From JAYODW01 sp038116745 (GTDB lineage Bacteria; Pseudomonadota; Gammaproteobacteria; Ga0077536): 64,000 nt of DNA. The stretch covers positions 1 to 64,000 of the forward strand of contig JAYODW010000009.1 in assembly GCA_038116745.1 (NCBI GenBank), given 5' to 3'. Below, one piece after another: positions 1 through 8,786 of the stretch. The notes below the pieces were generated by a model that was given only the letters and a program-made list of their open reading frames with translations, was not told where the DNA came from and did not search any database. How positions within the stretch are numbered: the first letter of the stretch is position 1; the number at the start of each line of letters is the position of its first letter. The position numbers and the translations under genes were made by a program.

Positions 1-2
1 AA

Positions 3-851
3 ATGAAATTCGGGATCGTCAGCTACAACACGGAGTACGGCCTGCGGCCGGACGACGCTGCGCGGGCAGCGGAAGAGCGCGGCTATGAATCCATCTGGTT
101 ACCGGAGCACACGCACATACCGGTCAGCCGCGAGACGCCGTTTCCGCTCGGCGGACCGCTGCCGGAAGAGTACAAGCACTTCATGGACCCCTTCGTGTCA
201 CTCACCGCGGCTGCGATGGCGACGAAAACACTCAAGGTTGCGACCGGGGTGTGCCTGCTCATGGAGCACGATCCGATCGTGGTGGCCAAGCAGGTGGCGA
301 CGCTGGATTACCTGTCCGGCGGGCGCGTGATGTTCGGGATCGGTGGCGGCTGGAATAAGGAAGAAATGGCTAATCACGGCACCCGGTTTGAGGATCGCTG
401 GAAGGTGCTGCGTGAGCGCGTCGGCGCGCTGAAAGCGATCTGGCAGAACGAGGAAGCCAGTTATCACGGTGATTTTGTTAATTTCGATCCCATCTGGTGC
501 TACCCGAAACCGGTGCAGGCGCCGCATCCACCTATCTTCCTCGGCGCGGTGACCAAGGCGGGCCTCAAGCGCGTGGTTGATTACTGCGACGGCTGGCTGC
601 TGGTGGACCCGCAGGATGATTCGCTGGAGCGCGCCACGCCCGAGCTGCGTGAGTTGTGTGCGGCAAAGGGCCGCGATCCGTCCGGCATCTCCATCACCGT
701 GTTTGCGACCAGTGTGGTCGACGAGGCGCTGGTTGAACGCTACGCCGCGGCCGGGGTCGACCGCACCATCGTCTGGCTGCCGCTGGAATCGGAGAAAGCG
801 GCGATGGACGTGATGGATGCTGCCGCGCCGCTGATCGCGCGCTACGCGTGA
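3..851 (+). CDS. LLM-class (luciferase-like) flavin/F420-dependent oxidoreductase
   Basis: The 282-residue protein has the bacterial luciferase-like TIM-barrel pattern. It begins with a short beta-strand (FGIVSYN), followed by YESIWLPEH near residues 28-36, a strand with ATGVCLL near 80, and SGGRVMFGIGGGWN near 106-119, the loop that contacts the flavin or deazaflavin phosphate. Length and N-terminus resemble the TIGR03619-type subfamily, often annotated as F420-dependent although many proteobacterial members probably use FMN. The ATG sits two bases from the window edge, so its ribosome binding site is out of view, but the N-terminal sequence looks complete. Substrate cannot be inferred. It is one of three LLM proteins in the window. 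Confidence 0.85.
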   Translation: MKFGIVSYNTEYGLRPDDAARAAEERGYESIWLPEHTHIPVSRETPFPLGGPLPEEYKHFMDPFVSLTAAAMATKTLKVATGVCLLMEHDPIVVAKQVATLDYLSGGRVMFGIGGGWNKEEMANHGTRFEDRWKVLRERVGALKAIWQNEEASYHGDFVNFDPIWCYPKPVQAPHPPIFLGAVTKAGLKRVVDYCDGWLLVDPQDDSLERATPELRELCAAKGRDPSGISITVFATSVVDEALVERYAAAGVDRTIVWLPLESEKAAMDVMDAAAPLIARYA

Positions 852-944
852 ATCAGCGCTCCGCCTCGCGTTGACAGTACCGGGCCTGACCCGGCGGGCC
901 CGACTCGCCTGCTCCCGGAGAAAGCGACTAGACGCCTCTGTCGC

Positions 945-1979
945 ATGCCATCTATGAACCCCGAGACCTCCGTGATGCCGCTTCCTTCGCGTGCAGACTG
1001 CGCTGCAGCCGCGCGCGCGCTGGTCACGGCTCAGGGTCACTCGGTCCACGATTTGACGGCTGCGCGCTGGCTGGCTGGAAGCGCTTCGCATCTGCATCTG
1101 GCCTTTGATCTCGACTGGACGCCGGTGGATGCGGCACGACGGCGCACACCGATGGTGCTGCGGCTCGAGACCCCCGGTCTCTTGCCTGCGGCGCAGCGGG
1201 CGCGGGAGTGTCAGGTGCTTGCTGCGGTTCGGGAATGTCTCCCGGTGCCGGCGCTGTACGCCTGCGATGAAGCTGGCGCAGTGCTGCCGCGGCCGGGGCT
1301 GATCTGTGCGCTGATCCCCGGCGTGGTTCCCGGTGATGACGTCGGCGCGGGTTTTGTTGATGAGCTGGCGGCAGGGCTGGCGCGAGTGCATGCGCTGCCG
1401 CTCCGGGGTGACACGGGCTCCGCGCCTGCGGCGCTGCCGCCGGGCACAGCCGCAGCGAGTCAGCTGCTAGAGCGCTGGGAGCAGCTCCGGGCGGCAGCGG
1501 ACTGCGAAGCGGTGCCGCTGCTTGAGCTGGCGGGTGCCTGGCTGCGGGCGGAGATGCCGCACTGCCGTCAGCCGGTGCTGCTGCATGGCGACCTCCATGC
1601 GGGGAACTGTCTGGTTGATCTCCGTGACGGGCACCTGTGTGCGCTGCTCGACTGGGAGATGAGCTTTGTCGGCGATCATCATTTCGATCTTGCGGGCCTG
1701 TCGCTGCCCGGCTGGAGCGAGGCGAAGGGACGGACGGCGGGTCTGGATCCGGGGCGCTTCTGCGCAGCTTATGCGGCTGCGGGCGGTCTGCCGCTCGACC
1801 CGGTCGCGCTTCGCTACTACGAAGTGCTGGTGGTGTGGGCCCGGTGCATTCTGCTGCACGCCGTCAGCTGGCGCTGTGCACTTCAAAGCGACAGTCATGC
1901 GCAGGCGCGGCTGGCGTGGATGACCGGGCGCAGCTATCCGCTGATGGCGCAGCTGAGCGCTTTGCTGGCGTGCGCCTGA
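945..1979 (+). CDS. Phosphotransferase family protein (APH/choline-kinase fold)
   Basis: A 344-residue aminoglycoside-phosphotransferase-fold kinase. The catalytic loop HGDLHAGN lies at residues 214-221 (catalytic Asp216, Asn221) and the metal-binding DWE at 236-238, followed by a helix with HFDLAGL typical of the family. In proteobacteria such proteins often sit beside acyl-CoA dehydrogenases and are thought to phosphorylate hydroxylated small molecules; an antibiotic-resistance role is not implied. The next gene starts 27 bp downstream on the same strand, so the two are probably co-transcribed. An alternative start at Met4 is possible. Confidence 0.8.
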   Translation: MPSMNPETSVMPLPSRADCAAAARALVTAQGHSVHDLTAARWLAGSASHLHLAFDLDWTPVDAARRRTPMVLRLETPGLLPAAQRARECQVLAAVRECLPVPALYACDEAGAVLPRPGLICALIPGVVPGDDVGAGFVDELAAGLARVHALPLRGDTGSAPAALPPGTAAASQLLERWEQLRAAADCEAVPLLELAGAWLRAEMPHCRQPVLLHGDLHAGNCLVDLRDGHLCALLDWEMSFVGDHHFDLAGLSLPGWSEAKGRTAGLDPGRFCAAYAAAGGLPLDPVALRYYEVLVVWARCILLHAVSWRCALQSDSHAQARLAWMTGRSYPLMAQLSALLACA

Positions 1980-2006
1980 CGGGCGTATCAGAGGAGAACA
2001 GAAGTC

Positions 2007-2534
2007 ATGCAGCTACAGGCTGATCTGGCGCTGAAAAGCGCAATCGACACCCTGACCCGGGTAGTACAGCCCGCGCTCGGTGCGGATGAAACCATAGCCG
2101 CTGAACAGCTCGAGATGGTGGTCGGGCTGCTCAGCGTGCTGCACAAGCGTCTGCCGTTGTTGTACCGCTTTCAGTGCGAGGAGCTCGAGCGCGCGCTCGG
2201 GCTGGGTGACGCGCTGGCGTCACTGCTGGACGAAAGCCTCAGTGCAGAAGAGCGCAACGGGCTCGACGCTGCTCGGGGCAAAGCAGCCCGAGAGCTGGGT
2301 CGCGCGCAGACCGGGCCCAACCGGGTGCAGGCCGCGACCCGCGTGCTGCGCGCGATGACGGCGGAGCTGGTGCGCACGCGCTACGCCGCGGCGTCGGCTG
2401 CCGAGCGCGCGGCGCTGCGCCAGGCGGTGCTCGATTATTCCGATGACCAGCTGCTTCGGGATCGCGCCTGGGTCGCCGCCCAGGACTGGGAGGCCGCCGA
2501 GCTGCCCAGCGTGGAAAGTCTGCTATTCGAGTGA
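2007..2534 (+). CDS. Hypothetical helical protein, probable partner of the upstream kinase
   Basis: A 175-residue soluble, apparently all-helical protein with no signal peptide or membrane segment. A clear ribosome binding site (GAGGAG) precedes the ATG. I do not recognise a named domain. Its position 27 bp behind the APH-type kinase gene suggests a shared transcript and related job, but that is inference from context. Its 3' end overlaps the convergent isomerase gene by 12 bases. Confidence 0.7.
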   Translation: MQLQADLALKSAIDTLTRVVQPALGADETIAAEQLEMVVGLLSVLHKRLPLLYRFQCEELERALGLGDALASLLDESLSAEERNGLDAARGKAARELGRAQTGPNRVQAATRVLRAMTAELVRTRYAAASAAERAALRQAVLDYSDDQLLRDRAWVAAQDWEAAELPSVESLLFE

Positions 2535-3320
2535 GTCGGCGCCAAGTCCGTAGCGCCGACCCCAGCTGAGCCCGTCTTCAAGCGTGGTCTTCGGGGAGTA
2601 TTCGCAGCCGACCCAGCCGCGGTAGCCGAGCGCGTCGAGCAGTTCGAACAGCGCATTAACGTCGACCTCGCCGTACTGCGGCTCGTGGCGCCCCGGCACG
2701 CTGGAGAACTGCACGTGACCGATCAGCGCGTGGTGCGCGCGCAGGCTGGCTTCCAGGCTGTCGCCGGCGAAATGCTGGTGAAAGAGATCAAACTGGAGCC
2801 TGACGTTGTCCCGCCCGATGCGCTCGATCAGGCGCACGGTATGGGCAGCTTCAGCGTGCAGATAGCCCGGCACGTCATGCGCGTTGAGCGGCTCGAGCAG
2901 CAGCTGAACTCCGCTGTCGGCGGCTTCCTGAGCTGCGGCCCGCAGGTTGTCAATGAACACCGCCTCGCAGGCGGGGCGCGTGCTGTCTGCGGGTAAAACG
3001 CCGGCCATGACGTGGATCATGGGCACCTCGAGCGCAATGGCGTAGTCGAGCGCCTGCCTGAAGGTCTGCGCGAAATCTGTCTCCCGTCCGGGCAGCGCGG
3101 CCAGACCGCGCTCGCCTGCCTGCCAGTCACCGGCCGGCGTGTTGATCAGAACGAGGGCCAGCCCTGCGGTGTCGAGGGCGTCGCGGAGGCTTTCCGCCGA
3201 CGCGTCGTAGGGAAACAGGATCTCGGCCGCCTCGAAGCCAAGCGCACGGACTGCACGCATGCGCTCGGGCCAGGAGCTCGAGCGGAACAGGGTGCTGAGG
3301 TTCGCAGCGAAGCGTGGCAT
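2523..3320 (-). CDS. Hydroxypyruvate isomerase-like TIM-barrel protein
   Basis: The 265-residue protein matches the xylose-isomerase-like TIM-barrel superfamily, closest by pattern to hydroxypyruvate/2-oxo-tetronate isomerases: N-terminal FAANLSTLF, then the metal-site residues Glu143 (LLLEPLN), Asp178 (QFDLFHQH), His202 (GHVQFSS) and Glu240 (GCEYSP). Family members interconvert hydroxypyruvate and tartronate semialdehyde or related keto-acids. The neighbouring SDR begins 36 bp upstream on the same strand, so a two-gene transcript is likely, possibly handling a hydroxy-acid. The exact substrate is not determined. Confidence 0.82.
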   Translation of the reverse strand: MPRFAANLSTLFRSSSWPERMRAVRALGFEAAEILFPYDASAESLRDALDTAGLALVLINTPAGDWQAGERGLAALPGRETDFAQTFRQALDYAIALEVPMIHVMAGVLPADSTRPACEAVFIDNLRAAAQEAADSGVQLLLEPLNAHDVPGYLHAEAAHTVRLIERIGRDNVRLQFDLFHQHFAGDSLEASLRAHHALIGHVQFSSVPGRHEPQYGEVDVNALFELLDALGYRGWVGCEYSPKTTLEDGLSWGRRYGLGADSLE

Positions 3321-3356
3321 GCGGTCGTGTCCGGCGTGAGGCTGCCAGACGGTCGG

Positions 3357-4127
3357 TCAGAATCCGATCTGCGCGCCGCCGTCGATGTTGAGGTGCTGGC
3401 CGGTGATATAGCTCGCGGTGTCTGACAGCAGGAAACAGCACGGCCCGGCGACCTCGTCCGGGTGCGCGATGCGGCCCATGGGGATCCCGGCCATGGTGCG
3501 CTCGATGAATTTCGGGCTGCGGATCACCTCCGTCATCGGGGTTTCAACCGCGCCGAAGCACACGCTGTTCACGCAGATCCCGTAGCGGGCCCACTCGCGC
3601 GCGGCGGACATGGTGATGCCGAGCACGCCCGACTTGGCTGCGCCGTAGTTGATCTGGCCGATAGTGCCGCGGCGGCCGGCAATCGACGAGACGTTGACGA
3701 TGCGGCGAGCGCGGGGATCTTCCGCTTCGGCGCGTTCGATCATGTGTCGTCCGACTGCCTGCAGCACGTAGAACACACCAGAGAGATTGACGTCAATCAC
3801 CGCCTGCCAGTCGGCGATGGACATCTTGTTGATCATGGCCGTGCGGATAATCCCGGCGTTGTTGAACAGGCCGTTGATAGCGCCGTGGCGTTCGACCACG
3901 CTGTCGACCGTGCTCTGCACGAATGCGGGGTCAGCCACGCTGCCGACGTGAACCTCGTGATCGCCGCCGAGGGCTGCGGCCGTATCTCTCACGCCGTCGC
4001 CGTTGATGTCCACCAGGGCAACGCGGGCGCCGAGGGCGGCTGCGCGCGTGGCTACGGCCCGGCCGATCCCCTGGGCCGCACCAGTCACCAGCACGACGTG
4101 ATTCTCGAGACTCATCGGGTTGTCCAT
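3357..4127 (-). CDS. SDR family NAD-dependent oxidoreductase
   Basis: A classical short-chain dehydrogenase of 256 residues: TGAAQGIG cofactor motif at 15-22, Asp40 at the end of the second strand (favouring NAD over NADP), NNAG at 89-92, and the catalytic Ser148, Tyr161 and Lys165. The C-terminal GGAQIGF tail is typical of FabG-like members. GAGGA lies ahead of the first ATG and supports this start rather than Met5. It lies directly upstream of the isomerase gene on the same strand. Likely a 3-hydroxyacyl or sugar-acid dehydrogenase; the substrate is not evident. Confidence 0.87.
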   Translation of the reverse strand: MDNPMSLENHVVLVTGAAQGIGRAVATRAAALGARVALVDINGDGVRDTAAALGGDHEVHVGSVADPAFVQSTVDSVVERHGAINGLFNNAGIIRTAMINKMSIADWQAVIDVNLSGVFYVLQAVGRHMIERAEAEDPRARRIVNVSSIAGRRGTIGQINYGAAKSGVLGITMSAAREWARYGICVNSVCFGAVETPMTEVIRSPKFIERTMAGIPMGRIAHPDEVAGPCCFLLSDTASYITGQHLNIDGGAQIGF

Positions 4128-4215
4128 TCAAGTGTCCTCCTGCGACGTTCGGCGCCATTCTACGTGCGCGTCCATGCGGGACGCTGGCGCTCGTGTTTGA
4201 AGTACAGTCGGGTCT

Positions 4216-4725
4216 ATGGACGACCCCATCATCGTGCGGGATTTCGTGCCGGGGCTGATTGGCCGGGTGGTCGCACTGCACGCGGCCTATTACGCAGCCG
4301 AGTGGTCGTTCGGGATGTTTTTCGAGGCCCGGGTCGCGCGCGATCTGGCCGATTTTGTCGGGCGCTATGATCCGGCGCGGGACGGGATCTGGAGCTTGCA
4401 TTGCGGCGGTCGCATCGAGGGCGCGATTGCCATTGACGGTCTGCACGCTGCCGCTGAAGGCGCGCACCTGCGCTGGTTTGTTGTCTCAGAGCGCCTGCGC
4501 GGTCAGGGGCAGGGGGAACGGCTGATCAGTGCAGCGCTGGCCCATGTCGACGAATGCGCATTCGCCAAAACCTATCTGTGGACCTTTGCCGGCCTCGATG
4601 CCGCGCGGCATCTCTATCGGCGTCACGGTTTTGAGCTGCGTGCAGAGCACCCGGGAGAGCAATGGGGCACGCGCGTGCTCGAGCAGCGTTTCGAGCGCAG
4701 CACCCCGGGCGTGTCAGGCGGCTAG
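4216..4725 (+). CDS. GNAT family N-acetyltransferase
   Basis: A 169-residue GNAT-fold protein. Motif A, which binds the acetyl-CoA pyrophosphate, is visible as RGQGQG at residues 95-100 after the strand LRWFVV; motif B appears as ARHLYRRHGFEL near 130-141. The gene diverges from the SDR at 4127 and its stop overlaps that of the convergent MFS gene by about three bases. Substrate is unknown; both small-molecule and protein acetylation are possible for such solitary GNATs. Confidence 0.82.
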   Translation: MDDPIIVRDFVPGLIGRVVALHAAYYAAEWSFGMFFEARVARDLADFVGRYDPARDGIWSLHCGGRIEGAIAIDGLHAAAEGAHLRWFVVSERLRGQGQGERLISAALAHVDECAFAKTYLWTFAGLDAARHLYRRHGFELRAEHPGEQWGTRVLEQRFERSTPGVSGG

Positions 4726-5957
4726 AGCGCGCGCCTGCCGCGACCGGCACGCCAGACCAAAGCGGCACACGCGGTGCCGGCCAGCATGAACAGATGCAGC
4801 GGGACGGTCGAGGTGCTGACCAGGGTGCCGGCAATGCCCGCACTCACGCCGGCGAGCGCGATCTGGGTGCAGCCGGCTACCGCGCTTGCGCTGCCGGCAC
4901 GCCGCGGGAAAAGGCTCACGGCGCTCGCCGCAGCAGCAGGTACGACGAGGGCCGCGCCGAAAAACATGACGACGCCCGGCGCCACTACCAGGGGGACCGA
5001 GAGCGGCAGCGTCGCGCTCGCCAGCGATGCGAGCGCCATAGCGGACACCCCGAAAAGGATGGCGCGGGTGATCAGGCGCTCGACGCCCCAGCGCTGGGTC
5101 AGACGGCCGCTCGTCAGAGAACCGGCCACGAAAGCACACGCCGCGAGCGCGTAGACCGCGCCATGATGTTCGGTGCGCATGCCGAGCTGATCGATGAGCA
5201 GGAAGCTGTTGGTTCCGACGTAAGCGAAGACCGAGGCGAACATCAGTCCTGAAGGCAGCACGTAACCCCAGAAAGGCAGGGTGCGCGCGATTTCGAGATA
5301 GCCGCCAAGCACGGTGCCCGCGCTCAGTGCGGGCAGGCGATTCGCCACCGGCAGGGTTTCGCGGAAAGTGAAGGCGCCGGCGCAGACAATGAAAAAACCG
5401 ATGCCGGCGATGACCAGGAAGATCCAGCGCCAGGAACCGTTGTGCACCAGCCAGCCGCCGGCAATCGGGGTCAGCATGGCGAGAAACGCCATCAGCCCGG
5501 TCAGCAGCGCAAGCATGCGCACGGCTTCCACGCGCTCCAGGCGGTCAGCGACCATGGCACGGATCAGAACCGGCCCCGCAGCGGCCGCGACGCCCTGCAG
5601 GCTGCGGAAGACCAGAAAGCTCTGCGGTCCGTCCGCCAGCGCGCAGCCGAGTGAAGCCAGGGCGTAGGCGGCCAGACCGATCAGCAGGACGGGGCGTCTT
5701 CCCCAGCGGTCCGAGACCGGACCGAACAGCAGCTGGCCGCAGGCGCTGCCGTAGAGGAATACCGACAGGCTCAGCTGCACGAACTGCGGCGTGGCGTTGA
5801 AAGCGCGCCGGATTGCGGGGAAGGCGGGGAGATACATGTCGGTCGCCGTGGCCGCAGTGGCGAACGCCAGCGCCAGGATCAGCAGGCTGGCAGGGTGGGT
5901 GAACTCGGCGCGCCGCGCGCGCGCCGTGTCGTCAGTCTGGGCGTCTGCCGCGGTCAT
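4722..5957 (-). CDS. Bcr/CflA-type MFS drug-resistance-like transporter
   Basis: Twelve hydrophobic segments and the TDMYLPAFP motif in the first membrane helix (residues 39-47) place this 411-residue protein in the Bcr/CflA branch of the major facilitator superfamily. The loop 2-3 motif A is seen at 79-90 (GPVSDRWGRRPV). The open frame extends farther upstream, but that extension is Arg/Thr-rich and overlaps the hydrolase gene; the ATG at 5957 gives the usual family length. It is third in a minus-strand set with a cupin and an alpha/beta hydrolase. Efflux of a small molecule across the inner membrane is likely. Confidence 0.85.
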   Translation of the reverse strand: MTAADAQTDDTARARRAEFTHPASLLILALAFATAATATDMYLPAFPAIRRAFNATPQFVQLSLSVFLYGSACGQLLFGPVSDRWGRRPVLLIGLAAYALASLGCALADGPQSFLVFRSLQGVAAAAGPVLIRAMVADRLERVEAVRMLALLTGLMAFLAMLTPIAGGWLVHNGSWRWIFLVIAGIGFFIVCAGAFTFRETLPVANRLPALSAGTVLGGYLEIARTLPFWGYVLPSGLMFASVFAYVGTNSFLLIDQLGMRTEHHGAVYALAACAFVAGSLTSGRLTQRWGVERLITRAILFGVSAMALASLASATLPLSVPLVVAPGVVMFFGAALVVPAAAASAVSLFPRRAGSASAVAGCTQIALAGVSAGIAGTLVSTSTVPLHLFMLAGTACAALVWRAGRGRRAL

Positions 5958-6006
5958 CCTGCAGGCCGCGGTGATCTGCTGTGCTGCGGTCTGCAGTGTC
6001 GATGCT

Positions 6007-6864
6007 TCAGAGGTGCTGCTCGTACCAGGCGGTGGCCGCAGCCGCGGCCTCCGGCAGGCGGTCCATGTAAACGTCGTAGTGGCGGCAGTCCAGCGTGACG
6101 AGCTTCTTCGGCCCGTCGATGAGAGCAAAGGCTTCTTCCTGCCAGGCCGTCGGCGTGGTCGTGTCCTGTGCAGCCGCGATCATCATCAGCGGGGTGGGCG
6201 CGATCTGGGGCACGAACGCCAGCGGATCGTAAGTCCGGAGAAGATCGAAGGAGCGCAGGGTCAGCGCGTTCTGATAGCGGCCTTGCGTGTCCTTGCGCGC
6301 GACCCATTCGGCGGTTTCGGAGCCTTCGTTCGCCGCTGCGGTCGTGGACGGCGGTTCGCCCTGACGCCGGCGGTCGCGGTCCTGGTCGAGACGCGCGCGA
6401 AACGCATCCTGTTTTGCCGCGGGCACCCAGGTGGCAAAGGTCCGCGGCCCACTGATCAGGGGAACCTGTGACACCGCGCAGCGCACTCGCTTGTCCAGTG
6501 CGCTCACAGTGAGGACGTGGCCGCCGCCGTAGCTCGTGCCCCACAGTCCAACCCGTTCGGGATCGATGCCCGGCAGGGTGCGTGCATAGGAGATCGCCTC
6601 GCGCAGATCCGCCACCTGCCGCCAGGGGTCGCTCTCGCAGCGTGGCCAGCCGGCCGAGCGTCCCCAGTTGCGGTGGTCGTAGGCCAGGCAGGCGAAGCCC
6701 GCGGCGACGAACGAGGTCGCGTATTCGGCGAGGTCGAGATCGATGATGCCGCTCAGGCCATGGATCAGGATCACGATCGGGTGCGGGCCGTCGCCTTCCG
6801 GCAGCGTCAGCCAGCCGCACAGGGTGGTCCCTTCGCTGTCAAAGCAGATCTCTTTGAACGCCAT
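6007..6864 (-). CDS. Alpha/beta hydrolase family protein
   Basis: A 285-residue alpha/beta hydrolase with the oxyanion HG at 35-36, nucleophile Ser111 in GTSYGG, Asp234 in AAAQDTTTP and His262 in DCRHYDVY, so the catalytic triad is complete. The pattern resembles serine hydrolases of the dienelactone hydrolase/DUF1100 type. It starts two bases after the cupin stop and ends 49 bp before the MFS start, consistent with a three-gene operon. Esterase or C-C bond hydrolase activity on a small molecule is probable. Confidence 0.83.
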   Translation of the reverse strand: MAFKEICFDSEGTTLCGWLTLPEGDGPHPIVILIHGLSGIIDLDLAEYATSFVAAGFACLAYDHRNWGRSAGWPRCESDPWRQVADLREAISYARTLPGIDPERVGLWGTSYGGGHVLTVSALDKRVRCAVSQVPLISGPRTFATWVPAAKQDAFRARLDQDRDRRRQGEPPSTTAAANEGSETAEWVARKDTQGRYQNALTLRSFDLLRTYDPLAFVPQIAPTPLMMIAAAQDTTTPTAWQEEAFALIDGPKKLVTLDCRHYDVYMDRLPEAAAAATAWYEQHL

Positions 6865-6866
6865 GG

Positions 6867-7190
6867 TCAGGTCTTCCTCTGCTTGAGTTCTACCAGGATG
6901 GCGCGGTAGTCGCTTCCGGTGTTGTGCGCGGTCTCGATATGCCCGCCGGGCACGAAATCAGCCGTGCCGGGGGTCGGGGAAAAGGTAATGCGATCGCCGA
7001 GTTCGCCGCCCGTGCCGTCGTGGAACTCCACATCGAACGGGCCTTCCCCCTGCAGGTTGATGAGAAAGTAGTCGTGCTCATGCTCGTGCTTTTCCAGCAC
7101 GACGCCGGAAGGGACAACCTGGTCCCAGATACGGACCTGATCATCCTCGTAGAGGACCCGGGTTGCGATTGGCGCCAGTTTATCGCTCAT
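6867..7190 (-). CDS. Small cupin-domain protein
   Basis: A 107-residue single-domain cupin. The metal-binding cluster HEHEH lies at residues 35-39 and the second cupin motif contributes His84 or His89 after PGG. Such proteins bind one transition metal and act as small dioxygenases, isomerases or sensors. It is the first gene of a minus-strand operon with the hydrolase and MFS transporter. The 119-bp region upstream, shared with a divergent SDR gene, must hold both promoters. Confidence 0.78.
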   Translation of the reverse strand: MSDKLAPIATRVLYEDDQVRIWDQVVPSGVVLEKHEHEHDYFLINLQGEGPFDVEFHDGTGGELGDRITFSPTPGTADFVPGGHIETAHNTGSDYRAILVELKQRKT

Positions 7191-7309
7191 GCTCTGAACC
7201 TCCTGTCACGGGTAACACCGCGGCCACAGTGTAAACACTTCGTGTCGCGCGCAGGGGCGGTCACCGCAGCGCGTATCATGGCGCCATCGTTGTGCCGGGG
7301 GAGTGAAAC

Positions 7310-8074
7310 ATGGATCTGGGTCTGCAGGGGAAAAAGGCGCTGATTACCGGGGCGACACGCGGGATCGGACGCGCCATCGCAGAGCGGTTTGTCAAAGAGG
7401 GCGCGGCGGTGGCGATCTGCGCGCGAGATGCGGCGCAGGTGGAAACAGCGGTCGAAGCGCTGCAGGCGCAGGCGGCGGCGCCGGTTTTTGGCGGCGTCGC
7501 GGACGTCGCGGATGCGGCCGCGCTGCAAGGCTGGATCGAGAATGCCGCAGCGGCGCTGGGCGGTGTCGATATCGTGGTCGCTAATGTCAGCGCGCTGGCG
7601 GGGCGCCCGGGGGAGGAGAACTGGCGCCTGGGGCTTGAGATTGATGTCCTTGGCACGGTGCGCCTGGTCGAAGGCACGATGCCTTACCTTGAGCAGTCAT
7701 CCTGCGGCAGCATCGTGGCGGTGTCCTCCACAGCGGCGCTGGAAGCTTTCGGCGGGCCGCGTCCTTACAACGCCATCAAGGCCGCGGTGATCAACTACAT
7801 GTCCAACCTCGCGACCGAATGTGCGCCGAAGCAGATCCGTGCGAACACGGTCTCGCCTGGCACCATTTACTTCGACGATGGCGTCTGGGGCGACCGCAAG
7901 CGTCATCAGCCGGCCGCCTATGAGGCCGCGCTCGCCAACAACCCGATGGGGCGCATGGGCACGCCGCAGGAAGTGGCCGACGCCGTCACTTTCCTGGCCG
8001 CTCCCGTGGCCAGTTTCATCACCGGCGCGAACCTGGTCGTCGACGGCGGCTTCACCCGCCGGGTGCAGTTCTGA
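7310..8074 (+). CDS. SDR family oxidoreductase, NADP-type
   Basis: A 254-residue short-chain dehydrogenase with TGATRGIG at 13-20 and Arg39 after the second strand, which favours NADP(H). The catalytic Ser140, Tyr153 and Lys157 are in place. The structural NNAG motif reads ANVSA at 91-95, an unusual variant. The C-terminal FITGANLVVDGG is standard. It heads a plus-strand cluster of four genes (isochorismatase-like, HCCA-isomerase-like, YbaK-like) with short spacing. Substrate unknown. Confidence 0.85.
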   Translation: MDLGLQGKKALITGATRGIGRAIAERFVKEGAAVAICARDAAQVETAVEALQAQAAAPVFGGVADVADAAALQGWIENAAAALGGVDIVVANVSALAGRPGEENWRLGLEIDVLGTVRLVEGTMPYLEQSSCGSIVAVSSTAALEAFGGPRPYNAIKAAVINYMSNLATECAPKQIRANTVSPGTIYFDDGVWGDRKRHQPAAYEAALANNPMGRMGTPQEVADAVTFLAAPVASFITGANLVVDGGFTRRVQF

Positions 8075-8097
8075 AAGCGCGCAGAGGAGCAGAGACG

Positions 8098-8748
8098 GTG
8101 AACGATGACTTTCCTTCAGTACCGGTCGACGACGCGGTACTCGTACTCACGCATCTGCAGAACGAGTTCTGGCACCCCGACGGCCGGGGCTACGCTTTCA
8201 CTCACGAGAAGCTGCCTTTCCCCGATACCCTCGAGCGCATCAGTGCCGTGGTCGCGAGCTGTCGTGCGCACGGCATACCGATCATCTTTCACAACGAGAC
8301 CTTCCGGCCGGGGCACCCGGAGCTGGCGGTGCGTCGCGGGGGGTACGTGCGCGGTTCAGCGCGGGTACTCGCGCTGCCGGAAAACGACATGGCGGTGCGC
8401 GGCGACTGGGGCGCGGCGACCCTGGAACAGCTGCGTCCCCGCGCCGGAGCGCCAGAGTTCGAGATCGACAACGCGAAGGTCGACCCTTTTACCTGCAGCG
8501 AATTCGAGACGCTGTTGCGTAATCTTGAACGGCACGTGCTGATCCTGGCGGGGCTTGCTACCAACTTCGGCATCGAGATGACCGCACGCAGCGCGAATGA
8601 GCGCGAGTACGGGGTGATTGTGCTGTCCGACTGCACGGACAGAATGCTCGGCGACTACAGTCAGATGACGCTCGATGTGCTGCTGCCCTATTACGGTCGG
8701 GTGATGGACTCGCCGACGCTGCTGGCGGAGATGGCGCAGCACCGCTGA
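8098..8748 (+). CDS. Isochorismatase-fold protein lacking two catalytic residues
   Basis: The 216-residue protein aligns by pattern with cysteine hydrolases of the isochorismatase/nicotinamidase superfamily (strand 1 VLVLTHLQNEF, the Lys region NAKVDPF, and GLATNFGIEMTA). Of the usual Asp-Lys-Cys triad only Lys127 is present: the first-strand Asp is His19 and the nucleophile Cys is Gly158. It is therefore unlikely to be a normal hydrolase of this family and may be a binding protein or use different chemistry. The GTG start follows GAGGAGCAGAGACG, and it lies 23 bp behind the SDR. Confidence 0.8.
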   Translation: MNDDFPSVPVDDAVLVLTHLQNEFWHPDGRGYAFTHEKLPFPDTLERISAVVASCRAHGIPIIFHNETFRPGHPELAVRRGGYVRGSARVLALPENDMAVRGDWGAATLEQLRPRAGAPEFEIDNAKVDPFTCSEFETLLRNLERHVLILAGLATNFGIEMTARSANEREYGVIVLSDCTDRMLGDYSQMTLDVLLPYYGRVMDSPTLLAEMAQHR

Positions 8749-8786
8749 GTTCCGGACACCATTCCCATGCTGCACAGGCCGTTGCG

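Noticed and set aside
198..1391. 397-residue minus-strand open frame across the first two genes
   Set aside because: Spans two supported plus-strand genes and their spacer; Arg-rich and without motif.
945..1979. Aminoglycoside resistance gene
   Set aside because: Only the general APH kinase fold is shared; the length and neighbours fit chromosomal metabolite kinases, with no mobile element nearby.
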